64,000 nucleotides of DNA from Lachnospiraceae bacterium (GTDB lineage: Bacteria > Bacillota > Clostridia > Lachnospirales > Lachnospiraceae). The position numbers were made by a program, and so were the translations under genes. Each line of letters starts with the position of its first letter. Positions within the stretch are counted from its first letter, which is position 1. The stretch is from positions 41,581 through 105,580 of the forward strand of contig JAAVZL010000055.1 of NCBI GenBank assembly GCA_022791635.1, in the 5' to 3' direction. This document shows, piece after piece, positions 27,322-36,881 of the stretch. The notes beneath the pieces were generated by a model. It saw only the letters and a program-made list of their open reading frames with translations. It was not told the DNA's origin and made no database searches.

Positions 27322-28614
27322 TTATGAACGCGTTTCGATTTCGGCCTCATGGCCCGAAGAGAAAAAATAAAAGAGATTTTTAAACTCAGCGTCTTTCTCA
27401 TAAATGGCCTCTGTAATCTCTCTCCAATAACGGGTATGCACTGCGATAATGATTCCTGTTTTGTCATCCAATACAAGCTCGGAAAGCTCTAATATCGGAA
27501 GCCGCGTCCTTTCTTCAAATGCTTCTTCCTTTTTGCTGACAACAAAGCCTTTTGCCTCAATAGCCCCGGCGCTCAGCATCTTGATGCAGACCTGTCCATA
27601 TACTCCGGCGCCATAAACATAAAGCTTCGGAAAGCTTTTTGCGAAATCCATCATTGGTCCATAGGTTTGATTCCCTCTTCTTAATTCTCCTATTGTCCGA
27701 ATTCCCAAAACTGCTTTCAGCAGGTCAAAGGCTTCTGTCATCACATCCTGCATGGCATCCTGCCGTTCCCCTGCGAATTCATCTGTCATAACAATTCCTG
27801 TCTCATATCCTGCATCCTGGGCCACGTACGCCAAAGAACGCTCAATCGCATGGCTGATGGTTCCGTCTATGGGCAGCGGCTCCTGATCAAAGTCCTCATA
27901 ACCCCAGTTCTCTTCAAACAGCTTTCCAAGAGCGTCCGTCTTTGCCCAGAAAACGGTTCCCAATGACAGCGGCTTTTTCTGCGGATCCAAATCGCAATGA
28001 AGCTTAAGCCTCTTTGCAAGAGTTTCCATGAGTGCAAAGTTCCGATCCCAGGTATTCACATGTGCAAATGTATAATGCTCACTAAAGGATTCCGGGGGCA
28101 GCAACAGGCCCAGGGAAGAATTTGTCTCAAGGGTATGTACTACATTCCGAATGTAAGCATTGCTTCCCAGGGTGTTTTCCCAAAGACATCTTATAAAGAT
28201 CTCTACATCCTTTTCCGAGTCTGTGCTTTTCGCTTTTTTATCGTGGGTGAAGCAGATATATTTATACTTCATCAGCTCTTCCTGACATGCCACAAGCAGG
28301 CCGCTTATATCTCTCCCCCTGTTTTTCTTTTCCATAATCCGAATATTTTGACCGGTATATCTTCCATACTCCTCCAGCTCTTTCCTCACCTCCTCTTCCG
28401 AGGTGGTAAATATAATATCCATTTCCAAAGGAATGTTGGAAAGATACGGATAATATTTTTTTATCTTTTCTGCATAGTGCAGATGTATCACAACCGCCGC
28501 CTCATGTTTTCTTAAGTTCCCTGCTCCTGGCAGACACAGCTTTTTCGGCAGAATAAAATTCAGATTTTTTTCTCTTTTTATGTCGTATACATTTTTCATG
28601 CCATTCTCTTTCAC
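27322..28614 (-). CDS. RgpF-like (rhamnan synthesis F family) transferase with C-terminal Rossmann-like domain
   Basis: Residues 35-265 match the RgpF family: AAVVIHLHYAEKIKKYYPYL, IRIMEKKNRGRDISGLL and YKYICFTHDKKA. Residues about 315-425 add a nucleotide-binding-like domain (LYVYGAGVYGQVCIKML, then DDKTGIIIAVHTRYW). It begins with GTG at 28614 just after the preceding stop (alternative ATG at 28599), so it is tightly coupled to the GT4 gene upstream. Confidence 0.82.
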   Translation of the reverse strand: MKENGMKNVYDIKREKNLNFILPKKLCLPGAGNLRKHEAAVVIHLHYAEKIKKYYPYLSNIPLEMDIIFTTSEEEVRKELEEYGRYTGQNIRIMEKKNRGRDISGLLVACQEELMKYKYICFTHDKKAKSTDSEKDVEIFIRCLWENTLGSNAYIRNVVHTLETNSSLGLLLPPESFSEHYTFAHVNTWDRNFALMETLAKRLKLHCDLDPQKKPLSLGTVFWAKTDALGKLFEENWGYEDFDQEPLPIDGTISHAIERSLAYVAQDAGYETGIVMTDEFAGERQDAMQDVMTEAFDLLKAVLGIRTIGELRRGNQTYGPMMDFAKSFPKLYVYGAGVYGQVCIKMLSAGAIEAKGFVVSKKEEAFEERTRLPILELSELVLDDKTGIIIAVHTRYWREITEAIYEKDAEFKNLFYFFSSGHEAEIETRS

Positions 28615-30033
28615 TTAAAATCCTCGGTCTGTCTGCTTCCACTGATCCATTGTTTCCTGCAAAACCCCTTCCAAACGCTGCCCAAATGCTTTCATTGTAA
28701 AATACGTCTCATAGGTTTGCCTTGCCCTGCTTCCCATTACGGATAATTTCTCCTGGTTTTGCATGATCCATCTCATTTTTTCGCATAAATCTGCCGGTTC
28801 CTCTGCCTTACAGATCAACCCGTTTTCACCATCCTCCATGTACTGTGCTATTCCCGTTTTATCGGAGGCAATGCATGCTTTTCCATACATCATCCCTTCC
28901 GTTACCACAATCGACATGGTCTCCTCCCGGGACGGACATACCACCACGTCAATTTCTCTGTATGCTTCACAGATCTCACTTCTTGTTAAAGGCCCTGCCA
29001 GTTTCACTGTGCTCTCTTTTGCCGCAAGCGCTCTTACTTGAGCGCCATATTCGTCATTTCCTATAAAACCAATGATCCAAAACTGCACATTTTGCTTTTC
29101 TTCCACCGATAATAATCCTACTGCCTTTACAAAAATATCCTGTGCCTTTCTGGGGCACACCGCTCCTATGACTGCCAAAACCAAGTCTTCTTTTTTTCCG
29201 GAGCTCTTATCCTTTGTTCTTTGATCCGGTATTCCAAAGGGCAGTGTTTTTGTTATTTTATTTAGAAAACAGGCATTAAAATTTTTCTGCGCAATCTTAC
29301 TTACTGCATAGATGTTGATATCTTTTAGCTTATCCTTCTTAATATCCTGTAATTGCTTTAGAGTCCTTTCATATATTTCAACCGGTTCATGTATCCACCA
29401 CATCACAGGCTTTACTGCATTGATATCGGAAACGCAGGGGGCCATTTGAAATACATTCACCAGTACTGCGTCAAATTGCCGTATCCAGAACAGCTCCTCT
29501 AAGTGTACATAGGGCAAGGCCGGACAGATCACGATACTCACTCCACTGTCCACCGTTTCTTTTATGAAAGTTTTATCCCCACTTGGAGCCGCCAGTATCA
29601 CAAGATTTCCACGCTCCTGCAATGCCCTTGCCCCATAGACTGCCGCGATGGTTCCTCCGTTGTAATTCAGCTCTGTGGAGATAATCAAAATCCGTTTCCC
29701 ATAGGCTTTTGCAAAATCAGTGCTTCCGCAATAGAGTTTAAAGGTCCCGTAATACATTTCGCTCATAAAACGGGACCAATACCAGATGTTACCCTTTTCG
29801 ACTCCCAACTCCAGCAGCTGATTTTCCATTTCTTCTTCGCTTAAGCTCATAAGAATGATTTTATCGTAAGAAAAACAGCCGACCTCACAGGGGGCGGCTA
29901 TGGGACAGCCGTCCATAAACCTTCCCTGCAATGCTGCATTGTTATCAAGAAAAGCCACAATCTCCGTCTCCAGAGGAATCATCTGCTTCTTTTCCTGATA
30001 AAATCTCCCTACGCCAAAAATAACAATTTTCAT
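28615..30033 (-). CDS. GT4-family glycosyltransferase with N-terminal Rossmann-like domain
   Basis: N-terminal 85 residues: KIVIFGVGRFYQEKKQMI and DKIILMSLSEEEME, a nucleotide-binding-like module. From about residue 105 on it is a GT-B fold retaining transferase: LIISTELNYNGGTIAAVYGA, ending with the donor-binding Glu pair in SREETMSIVVTEGMMYGKAC. AAAGGAGT precedes the ATG at 30033. Probably elongates the glycan backbone. Confidence 0.88.
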   Translation of the reverse strand: MKIVIFGVGRFYQEKKQMIPLETEIVAFLDNNAALQGRFMDGCPIAAPCEVGCFSYDKIILMSLSEEEMENQLLELGVEKGNIWYWSRFMSEMYYGTFKLYCGSTDFAKAYGKRILIISTELNYNGGTIAAVYGARALQERGNLVILAAPSGDKTFIKETVDSGVSIVICPALPYVHLEELFWIRQFDAVLVNVFQMAPCVSDINAVKPVMWWIHEPVEIYERTLKQLQDIKKDKLKDINIYAVSKIAQKNFNACFLNKITKTLPFGIPDQRTKDKSSGKKEDLVLAVIGAVCPRKAQDIFVKAVGLLSVEEKQNVQFWIIGFIGNDEYGAQVRALAAKESTVKLAGPLTRSEICEAYREIDVVVCPSREETMSIVVTEGMMYGKACIASDKTGIAQYMEDGENGLICKAEEPADLCEKMRWIMQNQEKLSVMGSRARQTYETYFTMKAFGQRLEGVLQETMDQWKQTDRGF

Positions 30034-30057
30034 ATTGTCACTCCTTTGGACGCTTCT

Positions 30058-31182
30058 TTATCCTGTTTCCTGGACCGTCATTTCATAGAGAATGTCTTCG
30101 AATGCTAAAATGGGGCATGTCACCTTTGCAGACAATTTCTTCTCTATTTCGTTGAAGCTCATAATCGCCGTCACAATGATTGCATCGACAGCTTCCAGCT
30201 TATCATTTGGCGAATATAGCCTTACTTTTGCAGATATCCTGTCTGCGTTTTGATCAATCCCATAGTCCACCGCAATAGCGCCTTCCAAATCCTCATACAA
30301 TCTCTGCCCCATAGAGCCCATTCCATAAATTGCTATATGGCTGTACCCCTTTTCCCGTAAATAAGCGCCGATATGGCGTTCCTTTTGCTTTAATGCCATC
30401 CACTGATCCATCAGCTCAAGCATAAACAGGTGCTTTTGCGCCAGTCCCTTCCACTTTATGGATTCTTTCTTCTGCTCTGACAAATCGATATCTTGTCCAA
30501 AGCTTTTTTCATATTCCCGTATAATTTCTTTTTCTTCCTGTAAGCTTAAACCGCGATTTCGATACTTTCCGCTTACTCCCGACGTATTGTAATCGCTGAT
30601 TACGACCGGCATATTTCTGCATACGCTGCCTTTACTCACTGTGTAGACAAGCCATTCATAATCTGCGCGAATTTTATAGGTTTCTCTAAAATAATGATCT
30701 GTCAGCAATTTTCTCGGGGCAAAGATACTCTGATGACAAGGCATCAAGCCGTCCAGCAGCTTTTTCTCCAGACTCCCCTCCCACTGGGAAAAGTCCTCTA
30801 TCGATTTGGAGCCGTCTGCAAAAACCAGGCATACTTTTCCGTAATATATGGCTTCCGTATCGTCTTTCATATAGGGATAGATAGTTTCTAATACAGAGTC
30901 ATTGTAAAAGGTATCGCCCGCATTTAAAAAAAAGAGATAATCGCCGCTGGCCCGGGCAATCCCACGGTTCATTGCATTATATATTCCATTGTCTTTCTCA
31001 CTGTAAATCCGGACATTTCCGCGATCTGCATATTCCTCTAAAACAGCTAACGTTCCGTCCCCGGAAGCGCCGTCTATAATTACATATTCTATGTGGGGAT
31101 ATGTCTGATTCAATACGCTTTCTACCGTCTCTCTTATTTCATTTACGGCATTACGGCATACTGTTATTACCGTAAATTTCAA
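30058..31182 (-). CDS. GT2-family glycosyltransferase fused to a C-terminal Rossmann-like module
   Basis: Residues 1-225 are a GT-A transferase (TVITVCRNAVNEIRETVESV, IDGASGDGT, FFLNAGDTF). Residues about 245-374 repeat the module found as the free-standing proteins at 31236 and 32973: KHLFMLELMDQWMALKQK, HIAIYGMGSMGQRLYEDL, DYGIDQNAD, VDAIIVTAIMSFNEIEKKL, EDILYE. The start codon is TTG at 31182, with AGAGG about 10 bases upstream. Confidence 0.88.
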   Translation of the reverse strand: MKFTVITVCRNAVNEIRETVESVLNQTYPHIEYVIIDGASGDGTLAVLEEYADRGNVRIYSEKDNGIYNAMNRGIARASGDYLFFLNAGDTFYNDSVLETIYPYMKDDTEAIYYGKVCLVFADGSKSIEDFSQWEGSLEKKLLDGLMPCHQSIFAPRKLLTDHYFRETYKIRADYEWLVYTVSKGSVCRNMPVVISDYNTSGVSGKYRNRGLSLQEEKEIIREYEKSFGQDIDLSEQKKESIKWKGLAQKHLFMLELMDQWMALKQKERHIGAYLREKGYSHIAIYGMGSMGQRLYEDLEGAIAVDYGIDQNADRISAKVRLYSPNDKLEAVDAIIVTAIMSFNEIEKKLSAKVTCPILAFEDILYEMTVQETG

Positions 31183-31235
31183 AATTAAATACCTCTTCTT
31201 TTCATTTTTAGCATTGATTTTTTTAATTCCTCTTA

Positions 31236-31721
31236 TCAGAGCTCATATAAAATATCTTCTATGGAAATAACGCTACAAGCTATCTTGCCTGCCAGCATTT
31301 CCTCTATCTCATCAAAAAAAGTAACTGGTGTAACGATAACGGCGTCTACCTTGGGGAGCTCCTCATCCGGAGTAAAGATTTTCATATCCGTATTTATATT
31401 CCCCGCATTTTTATCAATCAAATACTCTACGGTTATATCCGAATTGCTTAATTCCTCATAGAGTCTCTCCCCTACATAGCCCATCCCGTAAATTGCTATA
31501 TTTTTAATTCCATTTTGATGAAAATAGTCTTCTAATTGTTTTCCTCTCTGTTTCTCTGCCAACCATTTGTCCAAAAGCTGCACAAGAACCAGGTGCTTAT
31601 CCGCCAGTTCCTTTACTTCTAGTCTCTTCTTTATTTCTTTCGATAAAACAATAGACATCCCTGCAAAAAATCCGATTCCCCCTGTTACAACAGATAAAAT
31701 AAAAGCCGTTTTTTTTCTCAT
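31236..31721 (-). CDS. membrane-anchored free-standing Rossmann-like module
   Basis: 161 aa: one N-terminal membrane helix (residues 5-27, AFILSVVTGGIGFFAGMSIV), a charged coiled segment, then a nucleotide-binding-like domain (IKNIAIYGMGYVGERLYEEL, VEYLIDKNAG, KVDAVIVTPVTFFDEIEEML, ISIEDILYEL). This is the same module as the C-terminus of the GT2 gene downstream. No transferase domain is attached. It may tether or regulate the neighbouring glycosyltransferases at the membrane; that is inference. Confidence 0.75.
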   Translation of the reverse strand: MRKKTAFILSVVTGGIGFFAGMSIVLSKEIKKRLEVKELADKHLVLVQLLDKWLAEKQRGKQLEDYFHQNGIKNIAIYGMGYVGERLYEELSNSDITVEYLIDKNAGNINTDMKIFTPDEELPKVDAVIVTPVTFFDEIEEMLAGKIACSVISIEDILYEL

Positions 31722-31753
31722 ATTTTTGCCTCACGCTGTTCCTATCGTTTTAA

Positions 31754-32929
31754 CTACATGCACTTATTCATACGCATCCTGCAAATCCTCTCATATATCT
31801 CCAGCATTCTGTATGCATACTTTTCACTATCAAACTCCTGCTTTGCATAGTTCACAGCATTCTTTATGATTCTTTCCTGTCTCTCCCAATGAGTAACTGC
31901 TTCATATATCTTTTTGCTTAAATCTTTCACATCTCCTGTCTTATATAAATACCCTGTCACTTTGTTTTGTATAATTTCCTTTGTTCCGGCTGAATCAGCG
32001 CCTATCACAAGATTTTCGCTTAGCATCGCTTCCACCGTAACACGTCCAAGCGCTTCGCCTCTTGAGCACATAAGGGCTATATCCGCGTGTTTTCTCAATT
32101 CGTACAGATCTGATTGAAATGGTACTATATCGATATATTCATTTAGGTTTCTCACTTCCATATAATTCCTGATTTTCTGACAATAATTTCCTGATCCATT
32201 CCCTACTATCTGTAGACGTATATTATTTAAATGATATGTATTCACCAAGTAATCTACTGCTTTTACCGCATCCAACTGCCCTTTCGCTTCCTGTATACTT
32301 CCACAAAGGATCATAGTATAATCTTTCTTATTCTTTTCATAGCCTCCTTCAATGATATAGCGATTAATATGAAAGCCGTCTTTTAGCGTTATTACATGAG
32401 AACCCCAAAGCATTGTTTTATGTATTTCTTTCACATAATTTGAAATGCATATCACTTGATCTGCTTTGCACAATTCAACTTTATATGGTATGAACCAGTC
32501 ATAAATTAATTCATAATCTAGCTTAAGTAGTTCTCTTATATGCCAGACATGGGGCTTACTCGTGTGCCGGCTCAAGCTTGCTCCTATTAAATGAGTCAGA
32601 CTGTTTGTATGAATGACGTCTATCTGCCACTTCTCTATATACTTCTTCATGTTGTCCAAACATATTTGATTTGCTTTTCTGCGAAATATTCTTTCTGTGA
32701 TTTCTTTTTGCGGCTCAAAATGAACGCTGGGATAATAATTCAGAAAAGCATATTTAAACCCATGTTTATCCAACTCATTCTTTAGTTTATGCCGATCATC
32801 CATTTTGCCCTCTCTGGGAATGAAAAAGTAACTTTCTTGTCCCAGTTTTTGCAAACCACAGGCCAACTCCACCGCAGAACGATTCGCTCCAAATAAAGCT
32901 ACCGTATTTAAAATAAAAAGAATATGCAA
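31754..32929 (-). CDS. GT4-family glycosyltransferase
   Basis: 391-aa GT-B fold transferase: LFILNTVALFGANRSAVELA at the N-terminus, IDVIHTNSLTHLIGASLSR in the middle, and C-terminal GSIQEAKGQLDAVKAV with the Glu pair in SRGEALGRVTVEAMLSENLV. Flanked on both sides by membrane-anchored Rossmann-like proteins. The region 31.2-33.5 kb is more A+T-rich than the rest of the cluster, a hint of separate origin. Confidence 0.9.
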   Translation of the reverse strand: MHILFILNTVALFGANRSAVELACGLQKLGQESYFFIPREGKMDDRHKLKNELDKHGFKYAFLNYYPSVHFEPQKEITERIFRRKANQICLDNMKKYIEKWQIDVIHTNSLTHLIGASLSRHTSKPHVWHIRELLKLDYELIYDWFIPYKVELCKADQVICISNYVKEIHKTMLWGSHVITLKDGFHINRYIIEGGYEKNKKDYTMILCGSIQEAKGQLDAVKAVDYLVNTYHLNNIRLQIVGNGSGNYCQKIRNYMEVRNLNEYIDIVPFQSDLYELRKHADIALMCSRGEALGRVTVEAMLSENLVIGADSAGTKEIIQNKVTGYLYKTGDVKDLSKKIYEAVTHWERQERIIKNAVNYAKQEFDSEKYAYRMLEIYERICRMRMNKCM

Positions 32930-32972
32930 AGTCTTCTCCCTTTCTATTACTCACATCAAAGCAACCGAATAT

Positions 32973-33446
32973 TTATTGATATAAAATTTCCTCCAGTGAT
33001 ACAATACAAGGCTTCCCGCTCATTTTTCTTTCTATCTCACTCTTTATTTGTTCATAATACAGCAGCGTTGTAACAATCATCACATCCACATCCGGCAATT
33101 CATCATTTATAGTATAAATAGGAATCTGTGCGTTAAATAATCTGTCTGCATTTCTGTCTATGCCATACAAAACATCTTTTCCGCTTTTTCTAAGCGCAGC
33201 CTCCAGACACTCTCCTAAGTAGCTCATCCCGTAAATGGCAGCTGTTTCGTATCCGTTGCCCTCCATATAATCTGTTATTTTATGATCATTTTTAAGCCAC
33301 TTCACTGTTATCTTTAATAGCTCCAAATGCTTAAATGCCAGCTCTCTGATTCTTATCATTTCTTTGTGGGAATATTTTAAGCCGGTAAATAGTCCAAAGA
33401 AAAACGAAAAAACAACTGCCAAAATAAGCAAACCAATCATCCACAT
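32973..33446 (-). CDS. membrane-anchored free-standing Rossmann-like module (second copy)
   Basis: 157 aa, paralogue of the protein at 31236: an N-terminal membrane helix (residues 2-24), RELAFKHLELLKITVKWLK, then TAAIYGMSYLGECLEAALRK, VLYGIDRNAD, DVDVMIVTTLLYYEQIKSEI and VSLEEILYQ. Same order of elements and similar spacing as the fused version in the GT2 protein. Confidence 0.75.
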   Translation of the reverse strand: MWMIGLLILAVVFSFFFGLFTGLKYSHKEMIRIRELAFKHLELLKITVKWLKNDHKITDYMEGNGYETAAIYGMSYLGECLEAALRKSGKDVLYGIDRNADRLFNAQIPIYTINDELPDVDVMIVTTLLYYEQIKSEIERKMSGKPCIVSLEEILYQ

Positions 33447-33504
33447 TCCTTCTCTCTACTTCCTGATGCTAACCAAAGGCCTTTTTATCTTTCTATTCCT
33501 GAAC

Positions 33505-33967
33505 TCATTTATAACAGTCTATTACAATGCTATGTATATCTTGGGCTGATTCTCCAATCCTATTAATATGCCCCTTCGTAAAATCAATCTCCTTCATGAC
33601 CAGTTCCCCTTCTTTGGTATGGTAGCATAAGAATTCTATTTTCCTGAATCCCGTATTCTTTAACAACTCATACATAATGTCATAAGTCGGATACCATAAA
33701 TGGCCTCCTCCTTCCACACCATTCTCGCCAAACCTTCCTCCCCCGCTCGGCCCATGCTCTCGAAGCAATAATAACGGATATTCCTTCTATCTTATGCAGG
33801 ATCTCCACCTGTTCCATAGATTTGATTGGATAACCAAATGCCATATTTCCCTGCTTATTAGCCGCATTATCTGCAAACCCCAGCATATTCCAGCCTTTAT
33901 ACTTGCTAATTTCTAAATAGCATAGCCAACCTTCATAACCAAAACCAAAAACAACAATATTCTCCAT
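33505..33967 (-). pseudogene. frameshifted remnant: Rossmann-like N-terminus plus an unrelated C-terminal fragment
   Basis: The frame starting at 33967 encodes a nucleotide-binding-like domain (ENIVVFGFGYEGWLCYLEI, then MLGFADNAANKQG, FGYPIKSMEQVE, GISVIIASR). It then turns into Arg/Trp-rich sequence with no domain-like features and stops at 33680. An overlapping second frame (stop at 33505) holds GGGHLWYPTYDIMYELLKNT and FRKIEFLCYHT, which look like the end of a real enzyme, perhaps a methyltransferase. A stop codon just upstream in that frame means it cannot start on its own in a natural way. Most likely a decayed gene with an internal deletion and frameshift. Confidence 0.55.
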
Positions 33968-33991
33968 TTTCCAGTTCCTCCATTCCTCTCT

Positions 33992-34924
33992 CTACTTCCT
34001 GATATCATCTACCCATTTTTTCAGGTAATAAAAAGTGATCCGAATTCCCAGTCTTCTCACCAGATATGGTATCTGCCGGATAAATTCATAGGTAGAAGCA
34101 AAGGAAGAAATATACCACTCGGCATATATCCTTCTTTTTCCGGAATAATTGAGTTTCACAGAGAGCAAATCAGGTAAATTGGAAATAAGAGCCAAATGCT
34201 CTTCAAATTTTTCTCTTGGACTGGTAATTGTATTATACGCTCCCGCATTGCGAATCCTGTCTGTTCTATAAACGCCAACCACCTTATCTAACTGGAAAAT
34301 TTTTCCATGCAGTAAAATGTAGGTTACGATGGTTAAATCGCCGACTCTTGGACATGCCACATAATATCGGTAATTCCATTTTCCATCGTGATAAAAATTT
34401 CTATACAAAATCGCACATAGGTCAAAGGTCGCTTTATTTTCCCAAAAGTCATACAAGCTAATTTCTCGGTTATCCGTTCGTTTATCATAAGTAACCGACA
34501 AAGCTTCCGTCTTCTCTGACTGCGTAAGTCTTCTTCCACATACTCCTACATAGTCCTCATGACTTTCCAGCCAATCAACGAGAGTGGAAAGCCCGTCGTT
34601 TCCGATCCAGAAGTCATCCCCTTCACAGTTATAGATGTATTTTCCTCTTGCTTCCTGTAATGCGAGATACGTATTTTTTCCTTCCGTATTCTTTTCCCTT
34701 AAAATCAGCCGTACCTTGCTGTTTTGGCCGTAATTCTCCCTTAAAATCTGCTGTGTCCCATCTGTTGACGCATCGTCAGCGATGATCAGCTCATAGGAAA
34801 AGTTCATTTGTTGACTCAAAATGCTGTCTACCGACTGCCGAATATATTTTTCATGATTATACGTAATCAAGCAAATACTGACTAAAGGAGAATCTTCCGC
34901 TTTTTCCTTTATCAACAAAAGCAT
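33992..34924 (-). CDS. GT2-family glycosyltransferase
   Basis: 310-aa GT-A transferase: VSICLITYNHEKYIRQSVDS, ELIIADDASTDGTQQIL, and the acidic YNCEGDDFW motif. The C-terminal 60 residues are helical and basic, suiting membrane association. GAGAGAGGT precedes the ATG. One of several sugar transferases in the cluster; specificity unknown. Confidence 0.9.
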   Translation of the reverse strand: MLLLIKEKAEDSPLVSICLITYNHEKYIRQSVDSILSQQMNFSYELIIADDASTDGTQQILRENYGQNSKVRLILREKNTEGKNTYLALQEARGKYIYNCEGDDFWIGNDGLSTLVDWLESHEDYVGVCGRRLTQSEKTEALSVTYDKRTDNREISLYDFWENKATFDLCAILYRNFYHDGKWNYRYYVACPRVGDLTIVTYILLHGKIFQLDKVVGVYRTDRIRNAGAYNTITSPREKFEEHLALISNLPDLLSVKLNYSGKRRIYAEWYISSFASTYEFIRQIPYLVRRLGIRITFYYLKKWVDDIRK

Positions 34925-34933
34925 TACCTCTCT

Positions 34934-36118
34934 CTATTGCCTGTCCACCTGGTTCCATATCTGCGCACCGTCATGGATTCGCTTCTCTTCTTTCTTCTTT
35001 TTTGTTTCCAGGCATTGATCCAAATAATCAAACAGAAGCTCTATGTTATTGAATCCTTCTGTCATTACTACCGGACATTTTTCAGTGCATTGCTGCAGGA
35101 AGCTCAGCTTCTCTTCCATGAACGGAAGCTTTGGCCTCTGCCATTCTATCTCCCCGTCCGTCTTGGATATTTTCAGCAGGTAGTTTGACATGCGCATGGG
35201 AAAATAATAAAAGCTTTTGTCTTCGAAGCCGTTCACATACTTTCCCCATTTCACATCCAGATAAAAGAAATCCTCAGGGTATTCACTGCAATATGCTTCC
35301 TCCCTATTCTTATCATCAAGGATTACAATCTTCTCCCCCAAGGCAGGTAAAAGTATAATTCGGCTGCCTGCCGCTACGACTTTTCCAAAGTAATTTTCCG
35401 TGCCCGAACATGGTCTGTCTTCCCACAGCAGGCCATGCTTGTCAGTATCCGGACTCCAGGTATAGAGCTGTTGGTGCGAGGTTAAAAAACAGAAATCGTC
35501 TCCTTTTTGGCACACATCTACAAAATTCTTTATTTCATCCGGAAGGGCATAAAAGCTAAAGGTGTCGTCGCTCATATCAAATACAACAGCCCGCCGATTT
35601 TTTTCCTCAAATAGCCAAATCTTATCATCCAGCCTGTATGCCGCACAAAAACATTCAAACTCTTTCTCAAAATTCTCGTTATTCAAAGTCAGATCGATCT
35701 TCTCTGTCTTATGCGTATGGATCTCAAGCTTAAACGCTTCCCTTTTCCATTTTGGAATAATATATAAATATTCTCCCTTTCTCTCAAAGGCTATAAAATT
35801 ATCCCATTCTTTATCGCAGCCAAATTCTTCTATCCAAATTTTTTCGTATTTCTTATCCTTAAAGGAATATTCTTCTATACTTTTTCCGTTTAGCGCTAAT
35901 TTAAAAATTTTGTCATCGCATGTTCTTAAAAAATCAGCTCTTTCGCTGAAGTATCTGTTCTGCCCGGTGAACAGGTCCAAATAGCGGATCTTCCAGTCCG
36001 ACATATGGATTCCCATAAGAATATCTTCTTTATCCGAAAAAAAACAGATCGTATCCTCTATTATGGTTCCAGCAGAAAAAGTACACGCCTCCAAAGGTAC
36101 TCGGCTCTTTTTGCTCAT
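34934..36118 (-). CDS. uncharacterised protein, likely beta-propeller
   Basis: 394 aa, not recognised. No signal peptide or membrane helix. The sequence is built of repeated short beta-strand blocks with aromatic ends (ICFFSDKEDILMGIHM, YLYIIPKWKREAFKLEI, ICLL-type strands, YFYFPMRMSNYLLKISK-like blocks) spaced about 40-45 residues apart, which suggests a propeller fold. Position between a GT2 and a methyltransferase gene suggests a role in the same glycan pathway. Confidence 0.55.
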   Translation of the reverse strand: MSKKSRVPLEACTFSAGTIIEDTICFFSDKEDILMGIHMSDWKIRYLDLFTGQNRYFSERADFLRTCDDKIFKLALNGKSIEEYSFKDKKYEKIWIEEFGCDKEWDNFIAFERKGEYLYIIPKWKREAFKLEIHTHKTEKIDLTLNNENFEKEFECFCAAYRLDDKIWLFEEKNRRAVVFDMSDDTFSFYALPDEIKNFVDVCQKGDDFCFLTSHQQLYTWSPDTDKHGLLWEDRPCSGTENYFGKVVAAGSRIILLPALGEKIVILDDKNREEAYCSEYPEDFFYLDVKWGKYVNGFEDKSFYYFPMRMSNYLLKISKTDGEIEWQRPKLPFMEEKLSFLQQCTEKCPVVMTEGFNNIELLFDYLDQCLETKKKKEEKRIHDGAQIWNQVDRQ

Positions 36119-36146
36119 GTTCCCTCTCCATTCCTCTTACATGGTC

Positions 36147-36881
36147 TCAAATGCCTTTTTTACAAACGCAGTAAATACTGGAGCATAGATCCGGATATAC
36201 CTGTCCAAGCTCATAGCACCCTTCCAGATATTCTTCTGCTACAATCCCCTCCTGAATCACCCTGTCCCATTGAAAATTAGCCAGAGCTTTAAAGAAGATT
36301 CCCGACTTATACTCCACCTGAAGGCCTGCTTTTCTTATGTCTCCCTCTAAGGTATCCAAGGAATATGTAATCCTGTGGCCATGCGCTCTCTCCGCATCCG
36401 TTACTGCAGTGTTATGATCAATCAGCCCCATTTTTACCGCAATCTGTCTGGACGGCGCATTGGCATTGGGACAGGCGACAAAAAGCACTCCTCTGTCGCT
36501 TAACCATTCCTCTCGAATCTTTTTAAGCAGGCCTACTCTGTCATCCAGATGCTCCAATACATGTGTCAGAAAAATATTGTCGTATCTCTGAGGAAGAGAA
36601 ACCTCCTCAAAGGTTCCCTGTACAAGCTTTATCCGGTCTTCCAGCCTCTCCCTTGCTGCCTGCAGGGCTTCCCCGGAGGCTTCCACACAAGTGATATCCT
36701 CAAAATAAGGAAGCAGTCTTTCTGTAAAGTGCCCCTGAAAGCTCCCAAGCTCCAGAGCATTTCCCTTTTGAAACATGGGCGAAAATGCTCTTATCATAAA
36801 TGGATGCATCACATCATAATCAAAGCCATAGGCATACTTTCTTGTATTGTCTTTGAATTCTTCATTATAATTTCGCTTCAT
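36147..36881 (-). CDS. class I SAM-dependent methyltransferase
   Basis: SAM-binding motif I NALELGSFQGHFTERLL, acidic VEASGEAL, and post-motif DNIFLTHVLEHLDDR. ATG 36881 overlaps the stop of the upstream propeller gene (ATGA), with GGGAG in front; the frame's upstream ATG at 36896 is less likely. A paralogue of the methyltransferase at 43044, sharing the C-terminal pattern GHR-YTL and YPDL. Probably methylates a sugar precursor. Confidence 0.86.
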   Translation of the reverse strand: MKRNYNEEFKDNTRKYAYGFDYDVMHPFMIRAFSPMFQKGNALELGSFQGHFTERLLPYFEDITCVEASGEALQAARERLEDRIKLVQGTFEEVSLPQRYDNIFLTHVLEHLDDRVGLLKKIREEWLSDRGVLFVACPNANAPSRQIAVKMGLIDHNTAVTDAERAHGHRITYSLDTLEGDIRKAGLQVEYKSGIFFKALANFQWDRVIQEGIVAEEYLEGCYELGQVYPDLCSSIYCVCKKGI

